Origin: Henckelia pumila
Taxonomy: Eukaryota; Streptophyta; Magnoliopsida; Lamiales; Gesneriaceae
Reading direction: 5' to 3'
Assembly (NCBI RefSeq): GCF_033568475.1
Contig: NC_133120.1
Coordinates: 86,570,151 to 86,634,150, forward strand
DNA length: 64,000 nt
In this document: piece after piece, positions 12,032 through 23,211 of the stretch
Layout of the letters: each line of letters starts with the position of its first letter
How positions within the stretch are numbered: position 1 is the stretch's first letter
The notes under the pieces: model-generated
What the model was told of the DNA's origin: nothing
Database searches by the model: none
What the model saw: only the letters and a program-made list of their open reading frames with translations
Position numbers and translations under genes: made by a program

Positions 12032-12752
12032 ACGATACTATATATGAACTTCAAAACCGTGTGACAATCTCCTCATACTCGAAGATTTTTGAGAATCCGT
12101 ATTGAGGTTCCGGTCACAGACTTGAGCAGACCATAGGCTCTCTCACTGTGCCAAAAGAGTTGCCTTTCCTTCTCTTGCTCTTCCACCACAGAAGTATCTG
12201 GTTAATAGCCTCATTTTCTCATTTTTGAATCCATCTCTTTAAGTAAACTGGATATCTCATCTTTCATGGGATGCATCGTTTCACAAGCATAGAAAACTTC
12301 ATTCTCTTTCCCCAAGTCAACACGACTGTACCCTGGTTTCTTTTTCGACTCCATAGCCCCCATATATTTTCGCGTGGTAGCAACATTGTGCCACATAGTA
12401 GGTGGAAAATGTTGGACATCAATATACATGTTGGGGTATTTTTGTGTCCTAGTTTCAGTAAATCATTAGCTATCCTAACCCCTATTTCTTTTTTTATTTT
12501 TTTTCCCCCCAATTTGAGTGCAAGAACTTAACAAAGCAGGTTCAAATGGCATTGATTTAAGCACGTTCTCAGCCTCTTCAAGTTGTCCTGATCTACCATA
12601 AAGATCCACCAAGCACGTATAATGCTGAAGAGATGGACTTAATCCATATTCCACCACCATAGAATCAAAAAGCCGACGGCCTCTTTCGACTAGACCAACA
12701 AATGTTACTTCATTTGGTTTCAAACCAACCAAATTCATCTCATCGTGTACAC
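12032..12752 (-). pseudogene. Partial copy of a PPR-DYW gene (broken)
   Basis: This minus-strand stretch matches about 26686-27447, the C-terminal third of the intact PPR gene, at high identity. Matching stretches include the last PPR repeats ([12 protein letters not shown]), the E region (PGYSRVDLGKE) and the start of the DYW region. It has several deletions; for example, part of the AALLSSC region and the block after SNIF are missing. Frameshifts split it into short frames at 12211-12429 and 12475-12738. The copy ends where the LTR starts (12031) on one side and around 12752 on the other. It is a dead duplicate into which the Tekay-like element later inserted. Confidence 0.85.
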
Positions 12753-13100
12753 TTTTATGATGAGATTATAAAACAATTGACGTGTGAGTTGTATACACTT
12801 AATGAATTATCAAAAATAATTATAATGTAATTAAATATACAAAAAAAGTTTTTAAAAAACATAATCATTAACAAACTATATTTTTAATAAAAGACATCTT
12901 TTTGTTCATACTTGTAAACGTATTTGATTTTTATTTATACCCCAATACAAAATGAAGCTGAAAATATATTCTAGATATATAATAATGTAATTGGTATCCA
13001 CATGCTAGTATAGTAGGGAAAAAAAAAAGACGAGCTTGTTTGAATTTTTCTTGGAAAGTTAATTGTCAAAAAATACATACTTAGAAATATAGCAGCACAT
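12753..13100. other. AT-rich spacer
   Basis: I see no gene, no clear repeat and no transposon ends here; only A/T runs. Confidence 0.5.
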
Positions 13101-13565
13101 ATCTGAGAAACACAATTCACAGTTTACCGAGTAGATCAAATAACATGAATAAAATGTAAAAATATAGATGAAGTATTCTAAAAAAAGTTTCTATTTTAGC
13201 GGCGTAGATAAATGGCTTTGCTGAAACGTAGCTCAGCTCGGAAAACATTGGAACTCTTCTACTTCCTAGGCATCATCGGTCCCCTGTTTTGAACATCAAA
13301 ACAAGAAACAATTGTTAGATGAGAGAAAATGAACCAAAACTTGTTTAAGACATTCGCAGTCTACCAAGTCGATCAAATAATATGAAAAAAATGTAAAGTT
13401 CTAAATGAAGTATTTGAAAAGCAGTTTCCATTTGAGCGGCTAAAAGTAAAGTAGATAAATGGTTTGTTAAGGCGTGGCTCAGATCAAAAACATCGGAACC
13501 CTTCTACTTTCTAGGCATCTTCGGTCCCCTGTTTTAAACATCAAAATAAAAAGTTGGATGAGAAA
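13101..13565. repeat. Imperfect tandem duplication, about 250 bp unit
   Basis: The block at about 13115-13315 (CGAGTAGATCAAATAACATG … CTTCTACTTCCTAGGCATC … CGGTCCCCTGTTTTGAACATC) is repeated at about 13364-13555 with scattered substitutions. No gene was recognised in either copy. It lies next to the coatomer-like duplications and may belong to the same rearrangement. Confidence 0.65.
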
Positions 13566-13769
13566 AAACAAACGAAAATCTTCATTGTGTTTAGGACGAG
13601 TGCTTGCATACTCTTGTATCCCTCTATTGGCATTTCAAATTTATCTGCTTTCTCAAAATCAACACGAGCGATAATTAATTCGGCTCAAGGGGATCCGAAT
13701 ATGTTGGAAATTTGAGTAATTTTTCAAACACATAATATATTCATTATCATGCACTTGACATTAGAATCA

Positions 13770-14700
13770 TTCCAAGAACTCACTTGAATTCGTGATCAAT
13801 GAAGAAGAGGCGTCCCAACCTTGGGACAAATCCAAGCAAGTGTCGTGGGTTCTCCAGGCACATATGACGTATCAACAAGCAATTGCTTCTACAAGTTTCA
13901 AAAAAGGAAATTTACTTTTTATTAGAGGAAAAATAATTAAAACCAAGCAGTTTTTGACACAAAATCACACGTCAACTGTAGTGCAGAATGGCAGCTTCTG
14001 TGATACATTATTGAACACGAAACACTCGTAAAATCATGTCCCGCTGACCACTTCCTTGTGTTCAACAAGACCGACCAAAGCAATTTTATGTGTGTTGCTC
14101 TGTGATAAGTAACGTTCAATTACCATTGAAATTCGTAAAAATTGAAAGAAACACGATAAGGACTATTACCTCGAGCTTGTATATGTGCAGCGATGATTCA
14201 ATAATCATCGCCACGAAGCGTCCTCCACGAGCCCAGTAAATGTCCTGCGACCACGTAGCCGAACAAATTTTCAAGCAGTGATCGTAACACTAAAAGACAT
14301 TAATTTTGGAGTTTTATATTACTTACGTTAACTTTCAGATTGACTATCCGTATAGTGATAGATCCACCCCGATCATAAAAAGCAACAGTGTCATTTGTGC
14401 CGACACCCAAGAAGGTACCGCCGTATATGTGCTCGGCCAAGAATCTAGATGGATGTCTTTTTCTCCTGCAAATTCTTCTGTCAGATTTTTCTTGTCATTT
14501 CAATGAGTACATAACGACTTAAGAAACCTTGAAATCGGGTGTGGAAATCGAAATTTTAGACGTGTTGCATCGAGAGCACTGCCAAAACATTCGACAAAGC
14601 TATTTTTGACTGAGTAAATTATGTAATTGTCATACTCTATGTTTTTATTTTGTTTACTTCTACGCAGAGCTTAACGTATAGCCCGGATGGAAGGTTTGTA
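13770..14700 (-). pseudogene. Coatomer beta-prime-like gene fragment, left copy (broken)
   Basis: Separate exon-like blocks on the minus strand resemble the second beta-propeller region of coatomer subunit beta-prime (COPI coat). They include a block reading AEHIYGGTFLGVGTNDTV (the plant protein has …FGGTLLA…DF.CFYDW), a block reading YWARGGRFVAMIIESSLHIY (plant YWADSGDLVAIASDTSFYI), and a more distal block at about 13780-13885 reading RHLLGFVPRLGRLFFIDHEF. The blocks are separated by intron-like DNA with stops, and the order is collinear. One block lacks about 30 bp present in the right copy. It is a gene fragment, not a working gene. The comparison is with remembered family motifs, so it should be checked by search. 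Confidence 0.6.
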
Positions 14701-15538
14701 TAATTACCATCCCCACAATGCATTACAAACCTTTCCATGTGGCTATACTCTAAGCTCGGCGTAGAAGTAAACAAAATAAAAGCATAAGAGTATATCTGGA
14801 AATTACATAATTTACTTTGTCAAAAATAACATTCTCGAATGTTTTGGCAATGCTCTCGATGCAGTATGGTCACATGGACGATATGTTGTTAAAAACAACA
14901 CGTCTAAGATTTCGATTTCCACACCAAAAGGTAGTCGTTCCTCTTCTTTATCATTGAAATGACAAGAAAAAACTGACAGAAGAATTTGCAGGAGAAAAAT
15001 ATCATCCATCTAGACTTCTTGGCCGAGCACATATACGGCGGTACCTTATTAGGCGTCCGCACAGATGACACCGTTACTTTCTATGACTGGGATGGATCTA
15101 TCATTATAGAGTCTGTCTAGTCAATCTGAAAGTTAGAATAAGTAACATACAACTCCAAAATTAATGTTTTTTTTTGTGTTGATGACGACTTGAAAATTTG
15201 TTCGGCTACATGGTCGCAATACATTTACTGTACTCGTGGAGGACGTTTCGTGGCGATGACTACTAAATCATCGCTGCACATATACAAGCTCGAGGTAATA
15301 GTCTTTACCGTGTTCCTTCAATTTTTACGGATTTCAATGGTAATTGAACGTTTTTCATGGCCGAGCAAGGCACATAAAAATGTTTTGGTTGGTCTTTCTA
15401 AACACAAAGAGGAAGTGGTCAGTTTCGTGTTCAATAATGTATCGCGAAAGCTGCAGTTCTGCACTATAGTTGAGGTGTGATTTCGTGTCAAAAACAGCTT
15501 GGTTTGACTTAATTTTTCTCTAATAAAAAGTAAATTTC
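13908..15538. repeat. Large inverted repeat with 23-bp spacer
   Basis: The left arm 13908-14700 and right arm 14724-15538 are reverse complements with scattered differences and a ~30-bp indel. The junction is tight: the left arm ends AAGGTTTGTA, and the right arm starts TACAAACCTT after 23 bases. The arms include both exon-like and intron-like parts, so the duplication happened at DNA level. A read-through transcript would fold into a long hairpin. Confidence 0.75.
14724..15538 (+). pseudogene. Coatomer beta-prime-like gene fragment, right copy (broken)
   Basis: This is the inverted counterpart of the left copy. Blocks on the plus strand, in order: about 14830-14960 (ECFGNALDAVWS, like plant FGSGLEFVWSS), about 15016-15117 (AEHIYGGTLLGVRTDDTV then FYDWDGS), about 15189-15294 (YCTRGGRFVAMTTKSSLHIY, followed by GTAATAG, a possible splice donor) and about 15405-15477 (FNNVSRKLQFCTIVEV, like plant YNNSSWKLNYCVGGEV). 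Stops and frame changes separate them. The coatomer assignment rests on four collinear short matches and is probable rather than proven. Confidence 0.6.
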
Positions 15539-16042
15539 TGCATAGAAGTAAACAACATAAAAACATAGAGTACTGTCAAAAATTTTGATTTCCACGCCTG
15601 ATTTCAGGTGCATAACAAACTCTAAGCTCTGTCAAGTAAACAAAATAAAAACCTAGAGTCAAAAATGTCAGGGACCATACCACGATGCCACGATTCCACT
15701 ATTAAAATAAAGGAAAAAAAAGAGGAAAAACTCGTACAACCTTTGGGGGTAAGTTCGACCCTACCAGTCAAGGTAGTGCCTGAATCCACTTATTGGCTGC
15801 CATGTGTCATTTATTTTTTGTTTAAAAAAAATTCCGAATTTCTTAGTTGTAGGCCTCTTAACCCAACTATGGTTTGACCAAAGATAAAAGAATTCAAAGT
15901 TCTCATCTGTCTCACAATTTCCATATCCACCGGTTTTCTCATCACAGTAATTCCACCCATTTCCTCCAAACGCCCCTCGCCGACAAGTGACATAGTTCTG
16001 CTGCTGCTGTTCGATATTCTCTATTTTTTACGGGGCTCTCAT
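15539..16042. other. Spacer with partial copies of the inverted-repeat sequence
   Basis: Around 15541-15667 there are short extra copies of arm sequence (GTAAACAAAATAAAAAC, TTTTGATTTCCAC). After about 15670 I recognise nothing. Confidence 0.4.
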
Positions 16043-16181
16043 TTGAAAGAAAAACACCTCACTTTTTTGTGCGGTCATTTTTTTGATCTGGTCATTTAAT
16101 GAAGAATCTCGAATGTGTCGACGATTGAACTACGACTTAAGGCGGAAGAAGAAGAAGAAGAGGGAGGTGTTTTTCTTTCAA
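16043..16181. repeat. Perfect 18-bp inverted repeat pair
   Basis: TTGAAAGAAAAACACCTC at 16043-16060 is exactly reverse-complementary to 16164-16181, 103 bp apart. I found no target duplication next to the arms, so a MITE is not established. Short direct repeats with GAAATAG…GAGAGAATTTTT follow at about 16250 and 16375. Confidence 0.6.
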
Positions 16182-18201
16182 TTGATAACCCCTTTCTTTA
16201 CTGTGAAAATGGAGAATTTCAAATTGGCGTCGGTAAAATTAGAACGGCAATTTGAAATAGAGTGAAGAGAATTTTTTGCCTGTCAAATAAGAAATCCTTT
16301 CTTCACTATAAATAATCGCCGGAAATCTCAAAAACAAAAAAAGGACTGGAGTCTCGAACGGGGCGGCGGCTGTTCGAAATAGTGGAGAGAATTTTTACCC
16401 GTGGCCACAAAATTGATATTTGACATTCTCTTTTTTAAATATAATAATTGTAAATACTATTTATTAACAATATAATATAATTTATATCATAATTATGTTA
16501 TTAAATTTTACGAAATAGTGTATGTAAAATAAATATATTATTAGAATATTTTTTGGGGGTAAGATTTAAAGTGAATGGGTCAGAGATTGATATTATACAG
16601 CTTAGTGAAAATATTACATTATTTTATTTTAAATTTTAAACTAAAATATATTTATGGTTTGGAGATGATCTCGAATTCTTTTATTAAAAAAACCTAATGT
16701 ACGTTTTTAATTAATGTGTGTGTTTAAAATTAATGTTCGTTTTGTATTTGTTATCCCACGTATCCAAATTGGACTCTTAGATTTAATATTGTTGAGGTAT
16801 ATATATATATTGATATCATGCACACTAGTGTGCGAGGAATCCATGTACATCACGTGATATTTGTACGAACATTTTAGATGTTCGCGCGAATTAAAAAAAA
16901 TAAATAGATGTTCGCGATGCATGTGAGGTTCGTGCGAACATCTTAGATGTTTGCACGAACATCTAAATTTTTTTAAAAATGTTCGTGCACATGGATTTTC
17001 CGCATACTAGCCTAAGTAATAAGAATTCAAAATAAAATTAGCATCAAAACTCTTGTTAATTTTGTATGACGGATTTTTTATTTTGGTCAACGATGAAAAT
17101 TTATTATTTTTAATGCTAAATATTATTTTTATTTGTAAATATGAGTATGAATGACCCGTATCACAAGAGACTTACTTCAAAATTAATTAACACAATAAAA
17201 GATAATGATAATTTTATTGTAAATACTGACAATTCATGTTAATTACTTATATGTAACTAATATGGATAAAAACATGTTTAAAATTTTTGTTTGAACTACT
17301 CAATTTTTGTGTTATTTCTATTATATGCACTGGTTAAACCTTTCTTTTGACCTTTTTATTGATAATTGCAGAAAAGAAAGAACATAAAACAAAAACAATA
17401 TATTTCAATGAGTATGTGATAAGTATGCATGCATTTGGTGGACATGGTCCGTAATGTACTCATCAGATGTGAAATGGGTTGAAAATAGACGATGACCCAA
17501 AGTGAAAGGCCCAAGAGTCCAAAGCAAAATAATAGTTATGCCCATGACCCTTTTTTTGAACTGCGTTTATCATATAGTATAGACTATGGTACATGCTTTA
17601 TTTTTGTAATATTGCGGCCAATATAATTTATGATTATTTGAAATCATTTAAAAATTAAAAGTACAATTTTAAATCTTGTTATTATACAATTAGTATCAAC
17701 AAATTTCTTTTATATTGATTAATTGAAATTGTTCAAGCTTTATTATTACCATTATTTTACAAAATACATATAAAGGATAGTTTGGAAAACAATATGATAT
17801 TTCCACTGGGCTTTCAAATATACAAGACGACAAAACTAACCCCAATTTAAGAATTAAAACATTTGTGAATCATAATTTGGACATCGAAATTTGAAAGTGT
17901 GTTGCACATTTAGTTTTCTTAAACAAAAACAAATAAATAACATCGAAACAAATTTTAACACTCAAATGTAGGCTTAAAGACATCCAATCTTATCACTCAT
18001 GCACAGCAAAAATAATTTCAGAACGCTATTCTTGAATCACGTACATCGCCATGCAATGACTGACTCTATCACACATAACACATCGCTTGACAAGATACAA
18101 CAACGACAATCAATTTATAAAACTTGAATCAATCATTAAACAAAAACAAATAATCAATTAACGTTTTATTTTAAGTGCCAAAACACTTATATCAAGTGAA
18201 A
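16182..18201. other. AT-rich intergenic region with a palindrome cluster
   Basis: No gene was recognised over 2 kb. At 16819-16997 there are several short palindromes: GCACACTAGTGTGC, and repeated forms of GTTCGTGCGAACATCT facing AGATGTTTGCACGAAC. The rest is A/T-rich intergenic DNA, including the likely 3' flank of the HMA-like gene at the right. Confidence 0.5.
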
Positions 18202-19035
18202 TCACGGTTGAAAACCATAATCATAAAAGGCAGACGACCAAGGCATATACCCACCTGAGCCGAAACTGTACGCGGTAGGCGGCAGCGTCCTCGGGTCATA
18301 TCCGCCGCCGGGGTAGCGGCCATACTGCTCCCACGGATTATTGGCGAAATGAAACGGTGCACCCGCGTTGTGAAACGGATGCCCGAACATTCCTCCACTC
18401 GCGCCAGCAGGCACTTTATCGTGAAAAATCGGTCTCTGTTTATGCTGTTTGCACCAGAAATCTCTGCAAATCCTCGCGTCGATCTCGGGAGGCACGTAGG
18501 GCTCGCATTTATGCTCTTCATCATCTTTTTCGAATTTGTGGCCGTTGTTGTTGTTGTTGTTGCAAGGATTTCCATAGTGTTGATCGTGATTTCCGGTATC
18601 ATGTGGGAATTTTCCGGTGTCGTTTGTGTTTGCATTTGATTTGCTCCTCGTGTAGCTCCGGCTGAAGTGAAGGATTTCTGCGTGTTTCCCTGTTCTTCCA
18701 ATGATATCCAGCAATAAATCTGCCTCAACTGATCTGCCTGTGACCGAAACATGATTCTTTTCTAGATCTCTGGAGAGTGAATATTCCACTGCATTTAGGA
18801 AACCAAAATCAAATCAATTGATAAAAACCAACATAAAATCGTTGTTCATACCAATTACCATTGAGTTTTTTAAGCTCTTCCCCCAGTTTCTTCTTATACT
18901 CTCTGCAACACATGTCGTGCACTTCCACAACAATAAGCTGTGATTCAACAAGATTCGATCAAATGAAAACACGAAACAATTTTGATAAATTTCATGGAAT
19001 AAATCAAATTTACTCACACATTTGGGGCTTTCCAT
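18202..19035 (-). CDS. HMA-domain (heavy-metal-associated plant protein) like
   Basis: Three exons are proposed: 19018-19035 (18 nt, MESPKC), 18859-18937 and 18202-18788. The introns have GTGAGTA…CACAG and GTAATTG…TGCAG ends, and together the exons give 227 residues. Residues ~7-70 form a beta-alpha-beta HMA-like fold (LIVVEVHDMCCREYKKKL … VSVTGRSVEADLLLDII). The usual metal motif MxCxxC is here MCCREY, so the second cysteine is missing and metal binding is doubtful. A hydrophilic linker with an Asn run follows, then a Gly/Pro/Tyr/Phe-rich tail ending YDYGFQP. There is no C-terminal CaaX box, so it is not an isoprenylated HIPP by sequence. It is divergently placed against the HSF gene 381 bp away. 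Family call likely; role unknown. Confidence 0.75.
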
Positions 19036-19416
19036 TGGAATCTCGATAGCCTAATGTTGTCCTGTATCAATGTTGCTCTCGAGCGGATGGATTTGGGTTA
19101 TGGACAATTTACAATACGTGTATATAATTTCATTGGCAATTTCCTTGTGGATTTGAATTTAAATTTGTAAAGAATGAATTAAAATTGGAAAGTTAACGGA
19201 TTTTTATCGAAAGATTGATTTTTTTTCGGTATTCTGTACATCTTGAATCTTGATAATTGATAGAATATCTCATAATTAATTAATTATTAAAATGGTCAAT
19301 TAAAAAATTAGTTGCGTACAAAAATAAATAAATATTAAAGCACTGTATGCATTTTGACTAAAATAGACCTACCTTCTGTCTTGCCGGCCATTCAATAATA
19401 ATCGTCGCATACAACG
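19036..19416. promoter_or_regulatory. Shared 381-bp region between divergent HMA-like and HsfA4 start codons
   Basis: The two coding regions start head to head, so both promoters and 5' leaders must lie in this stretch or in overlapping positions. It is AT-rich. I see no convincing heat-shock element (three nGAAn units in a row) and no unambiguous TATA box for either side. Confidence 0.45.
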
Positions 19417-21647
19417 ATGGATGGCGGCGGCGGTGGTGGGCCGGCGCCTTTCCTTCTGAAGACGTACGAGATGGTGGACGATTCATCGACGGACGCAATA
19501 GTATCATGGAGCGCTAGCCGGAAAAGCTTCGTGGTCTGGAATCCACCGGAATTCGCCCGAGTCCTTCTCCCCTCCTACTTCAAGCACAACAATTTCTCCA
19601 GCTTCATCCGTCAGCTCAACACCTATGTATGTGCCCCAATTCCCAAGAGATATGTGTATTTTGTTTTCTGCGTTAAAAAAAGAAATCATCTTTTGAATTT
19701 AGCTCAAATTTCTCATGACTTCTGCGTGATTAATTTCGATTGGTGATTGGGTATAGAAAATTGTCCGATTCATGTAGCTGATGATATTGTAAAGAGATGA
19801 TCCTCATATCCATGTAGCTCGATTAAGTTCATTGTGGGGAGGGGTTGTGATTTAATAAATATTACCTGGGGAAAGACTCAAAATGGTTGGTGCGCGCTAG
19901 TCTTTTAGCACTCTGAAGAGAGATTCAAATGGTATTTTTTTTTATCGTTCTGTTGCACCAAATTTCTGTGTTTCGGAAACTTACTTAGCTTCCTATAGAA
20001 ATAGAACTGTTAGGGTAACCTTTGCTTCAATGAATGATAGAAAGAACATCTTGGTTTGTATTGATCCTCTCGGAGAGTTCTTGGCGTGGATAGAATAATG
20101 GGGTCTAAAGGCAATCTATCAATGAGAGGTTAAGGGGGGTCAGCCATCGATTTATGGCCCCTCAATGAAGGGAATTGAAGGAATTTGCGGTGATACCTTA
20201 GCTAGCAAATCAGTGTTGGTGCAGTGATTGAGATGAAAGAAGAGAGATGATAAGTTGGGGTGATATGAGACGATTCATTATTTGCTTTACCACTCATTTT
20301 CACGCGGACAAGTACCAGATATTCATTTTAATGACTCATTTTTACAATTGCCACTGATCTTCTCTCACCTAAAAAGTTTCAGATGCTTTTGTTTCAATTT
20401 GGGTTTGGTACATGGACACATTGTCGGTAAATTACAGATATTTCTTTCATTTGTAGGGATTTCGGAAAATTGATCCCGAAAGATGGGAATTTGCAAATGA
20501 AGATTTTGTGAAAGATCAGAAACATAATCTTAAGAATATTCATCGTAGAAAGCCTATTCATAGCCACAGTCAGCCTCAAGGTTCGGTTGATCCAGAAAGA
20601 GCTGCTTTTGAGGAGGAAATTGATAAGTTGTCCCGAGAGAAAGCTGTTCTTAAAGGAAATATATTGGCGTATGAAGAGCAGGCTGCTGCAACGGTGCAGT
20701 TAGAAAATTTATCCCAGCGTATAGTTGACATGGAGCAGAGGCAGGAGAGATTATTAAGCTTCCTCAACAAGGCAGTTCAAAATCCCGAGTTTGTTGAACT
20801 TCTAGCTCAAAAGCTCGAATCAATGGATTTTTCGGCGTACAATAAGAAAAGGCGACTCCCTGAGGTAGATCACGCTCAATCGGTTCAAGAAAACATTTTG
20901 GTTGACAATCAAAGCAGCTGTAGGCCTGAGTTTGGGAACATTTGCCCTCAAGATTTTTGTGACAAGCTGCGGCTGGAGCTATCACCGACTGTTTCAGATA
21001 TCAACTTGCTTTCACGTAGCACACAAAGCTCCAATGAAGATGGTCCTCTAGGAAGGATGGATAGATGGCCAAGAGATGAGTATGCAAGAGCCGCTGGTTT
21101 CTCATGCCCTGCCGAGACATTAGAGCTGTCAGACACCGGGGCATCGTTTACCTTAAAGATGGATTCATCTTTGCCTTGCCAAGTGGGACCTGAAAGCCCA
21201 AAACTTCATTCCTCGCAGCACAATTTAGCTTCGAACATGGATGACGATTGTCATATTTCCTGCCATTTAAATCTCTCCCTCGCCTCTTCTCCTTTGGAAC
21301 CGAACAGAAGTCAAAGCTTGGCGCCAATTCCACACTCAAGTCAAGAAACCAATACAGAACCAAGGCCTAACACTGACGAGAATGATAACTCTCATAAGTT
21401 GCCAACAAAGGGGACTTCTTTTGATGATGCTAACGTCTCTTCTTCCTCTCAAGATGTTCATAGTAAAAAACAAGGGCCTGTGAATGATGTGTTTTGGGAA
21501 CAATTTTTAACGGAAAAACCTGGCTGCTCAGATGTCGAAGAGGCTAGCTCGGGTTATAGGCCAAATGCTTACAGTGAACAAGAAGAAAAAAATTCAACAA
21601 AGGGAGTGACTAGAAACACAAAAGGTCTGGAGCATCTCACTCTTTGA
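19417..21647 (+). CDS. HSFA4: Heat stress transcription factor, class A4
   Basis: Two exons (19417-19626 and 20457-21647; intron GTATGTG…TTGTAG, phase 0) give 466 residues. The DNA-binding domain spans residues ~10-103 and is split by the intron after FIRQLNTY, the standard HSF position; exon 2 resumes with [14 protein letters not shown]. An HR-A/B coiled-coil region follows (~118-195), then a nuclear localisation signal (NKKRRLP, ~199-205). An AHA-type activation motif, [13 protein letters not shown] (~414-426), is typical of classes A4/A5. The C-terminus, GLEHLTL, resembles the leucine-rich export signal of class A HSFs. It acts in the nucleus, trimerises and activates stress genes; A4 members are tied to oxidative and metal stress by family knowledge. 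The exact paralogue (A4a or A4c) is not decided. Confidence 0.92.
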
Positions 21648-22282
21648 AAGATTCCATTATGTGTAGGTTCCAAGAAAAATCCTATGCTTTTCATCACTTC
21701 CTGTGTACTTGTCTGAAACAGAGTTGCTATCTTGTTTCTTTCATAGTTTCTTGGTATCATGTTATTTTGTCTGAGTTGTTCAAGTATCACATGTCTCTCT
21801 CTTAGCTTTTTCTCCTTTATGAATATAATGTATTGATGTCTATGAGAATCTTGGTGGGTACACCTTCGATATTTTCTTGCTTGGTAATCAGAATGTCCTG
21901 TGTTCAAAGCATAAGGTAATTTTTTTCCTGCGAGTTCGGGTTTGGTTTTAGATTCTGGGTCCCATTGTCATCTTCAATCTCCTTGTGTGTATTTCCATCT
22001 ACCAATATTTTTACACTGTAAACATTTAATTTCGCAGTGTCGCGATTGGGGCTCCTTTCCTAGCTTTTTGGCGTCTTTTCTTTCTTTTTCTTTCTTTTGT
22101 TTTTGTTTTTGTTTTTGTTTTTGTTTTTAACATCAATATGTATATATTAGAAGTCAAGAAAAGCAAAAAAAAATTGATCTCTAGTGAGTAGGACCGGAAA
22201 AAAAAAAGAAAAAAAAAAGGAATAAAGTTGAGAAATTTTGCTATTTCAAAATCAAGAAATTATATGCCAAAATAAAACAAGG
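21648..22282. other. HsfA4 3' flank and low-complexity DNA
   Basis: Probable 3' untranslated region of HsfA4, then a run of TTTTTG/TTTTTC units around 22075-22130 and A-rich sequence. No gene was seen. Confidence 0.5.
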
Positions 22283-22481
22283 GCAATTTGCTCAAAAATC
22301 CCCAAATGCAAACATGTTTTGATTTGGGGTCCCTAGTCATAAAATGTGGTACAAAACAATACAAGATGTGGTACAAAATCATACAAGATGTGGTACAAAT
22401 TAACAAAAATTGTGGTACAAAAAAGTGGCTAGGGAATGCAGAGCAAAACATGTTTGCATTGGGGATTTTTGAGCAATTTGC
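22283..22481. mobile_element. Foldback MITE, 199 bp
   Basis: Inverted ends of about 38 bp lie at 22283-22321 and 22444-22481 (GCAATTTGCTCAAAAATCCC… against its complement, with one or two differences). Between them lie four tandem copies of a ~20-bp unit (ATGTGGTACAAAATCATACA). The superfamily is unclear because I see no clean target duplication. Confidence 0.7.
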
Positions 22482-23211
22482 GCATAAAACAAAGAAAAAA
22501 GAAATTTATGAAGTTTTGGTATTCGATTATTATTTGTGAAAAAAATTTAATATTTTATGAACTATGAATCTCTTTGATTTATACTCGCTCAAAAGTCAAA
22601 ACATTACAATTTATTCATCGATCAAAACTCATAGGGTCCAAATTAAATGGAAATTCTATGCTAAACAAGTGATCTTCACTCAGATAAAGATAATCCGTAT
22701 AGCAGCATCCACCATGCACCGAATAAAAAATGAGTGTAATCTACAAGTGTGTTGATGAAATATCTCACATGATAATCACAGAATTTCCTATAAAAATTTA
22801 TAAGGGTCTTCCAAAATTATAGGGTGTTGTTGACTTGAAAGCAAATGGTGTACTTTAATTACGAGAGTTTTGAATCCAGTGTCTAACCTCGTACCAGATA
22901 CATCCTCTCTTGGACACCTATCTCGAAATCATGCCCACATACGAACAAATAGTCCCATTATAAAAAATAAAAAAATAAAAAAAAACGACTTGCCTGTCTG
23001 TCACCTCATCCCGGCATTTACTTTGTTGCGAACGTGGCCTCTGTGATATCGACCGACGACAGGTAAGGCAATTTCACGTGATCCTCCCGAATTTATTTAT
23101 TCTTATAAAATAAGGGACCAAAGCTGATGCTGAAAAGGGTGGCTTTATTATTTTGATATAGTGGTTTTGGCTTCTGGGTTCTGCTTGGTTTCTTGATAAT
23201 CGCGGAGAAAA
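22482..23211. other. Intergenic region and promoter of the selenium-binding protein gene
   Basis: No gene was recognised. The last ~150 bp, with TTATAAAATAAGG at about 23103, could hold the TATA box and 5' leader of the following gene. Confidence 0.4.

Noticed and set aside
18349-18665. Two ~100-codon plus-strand frames
   Set aside because: They lie opposite exon 3 of the HMA-like gene and show no domain.
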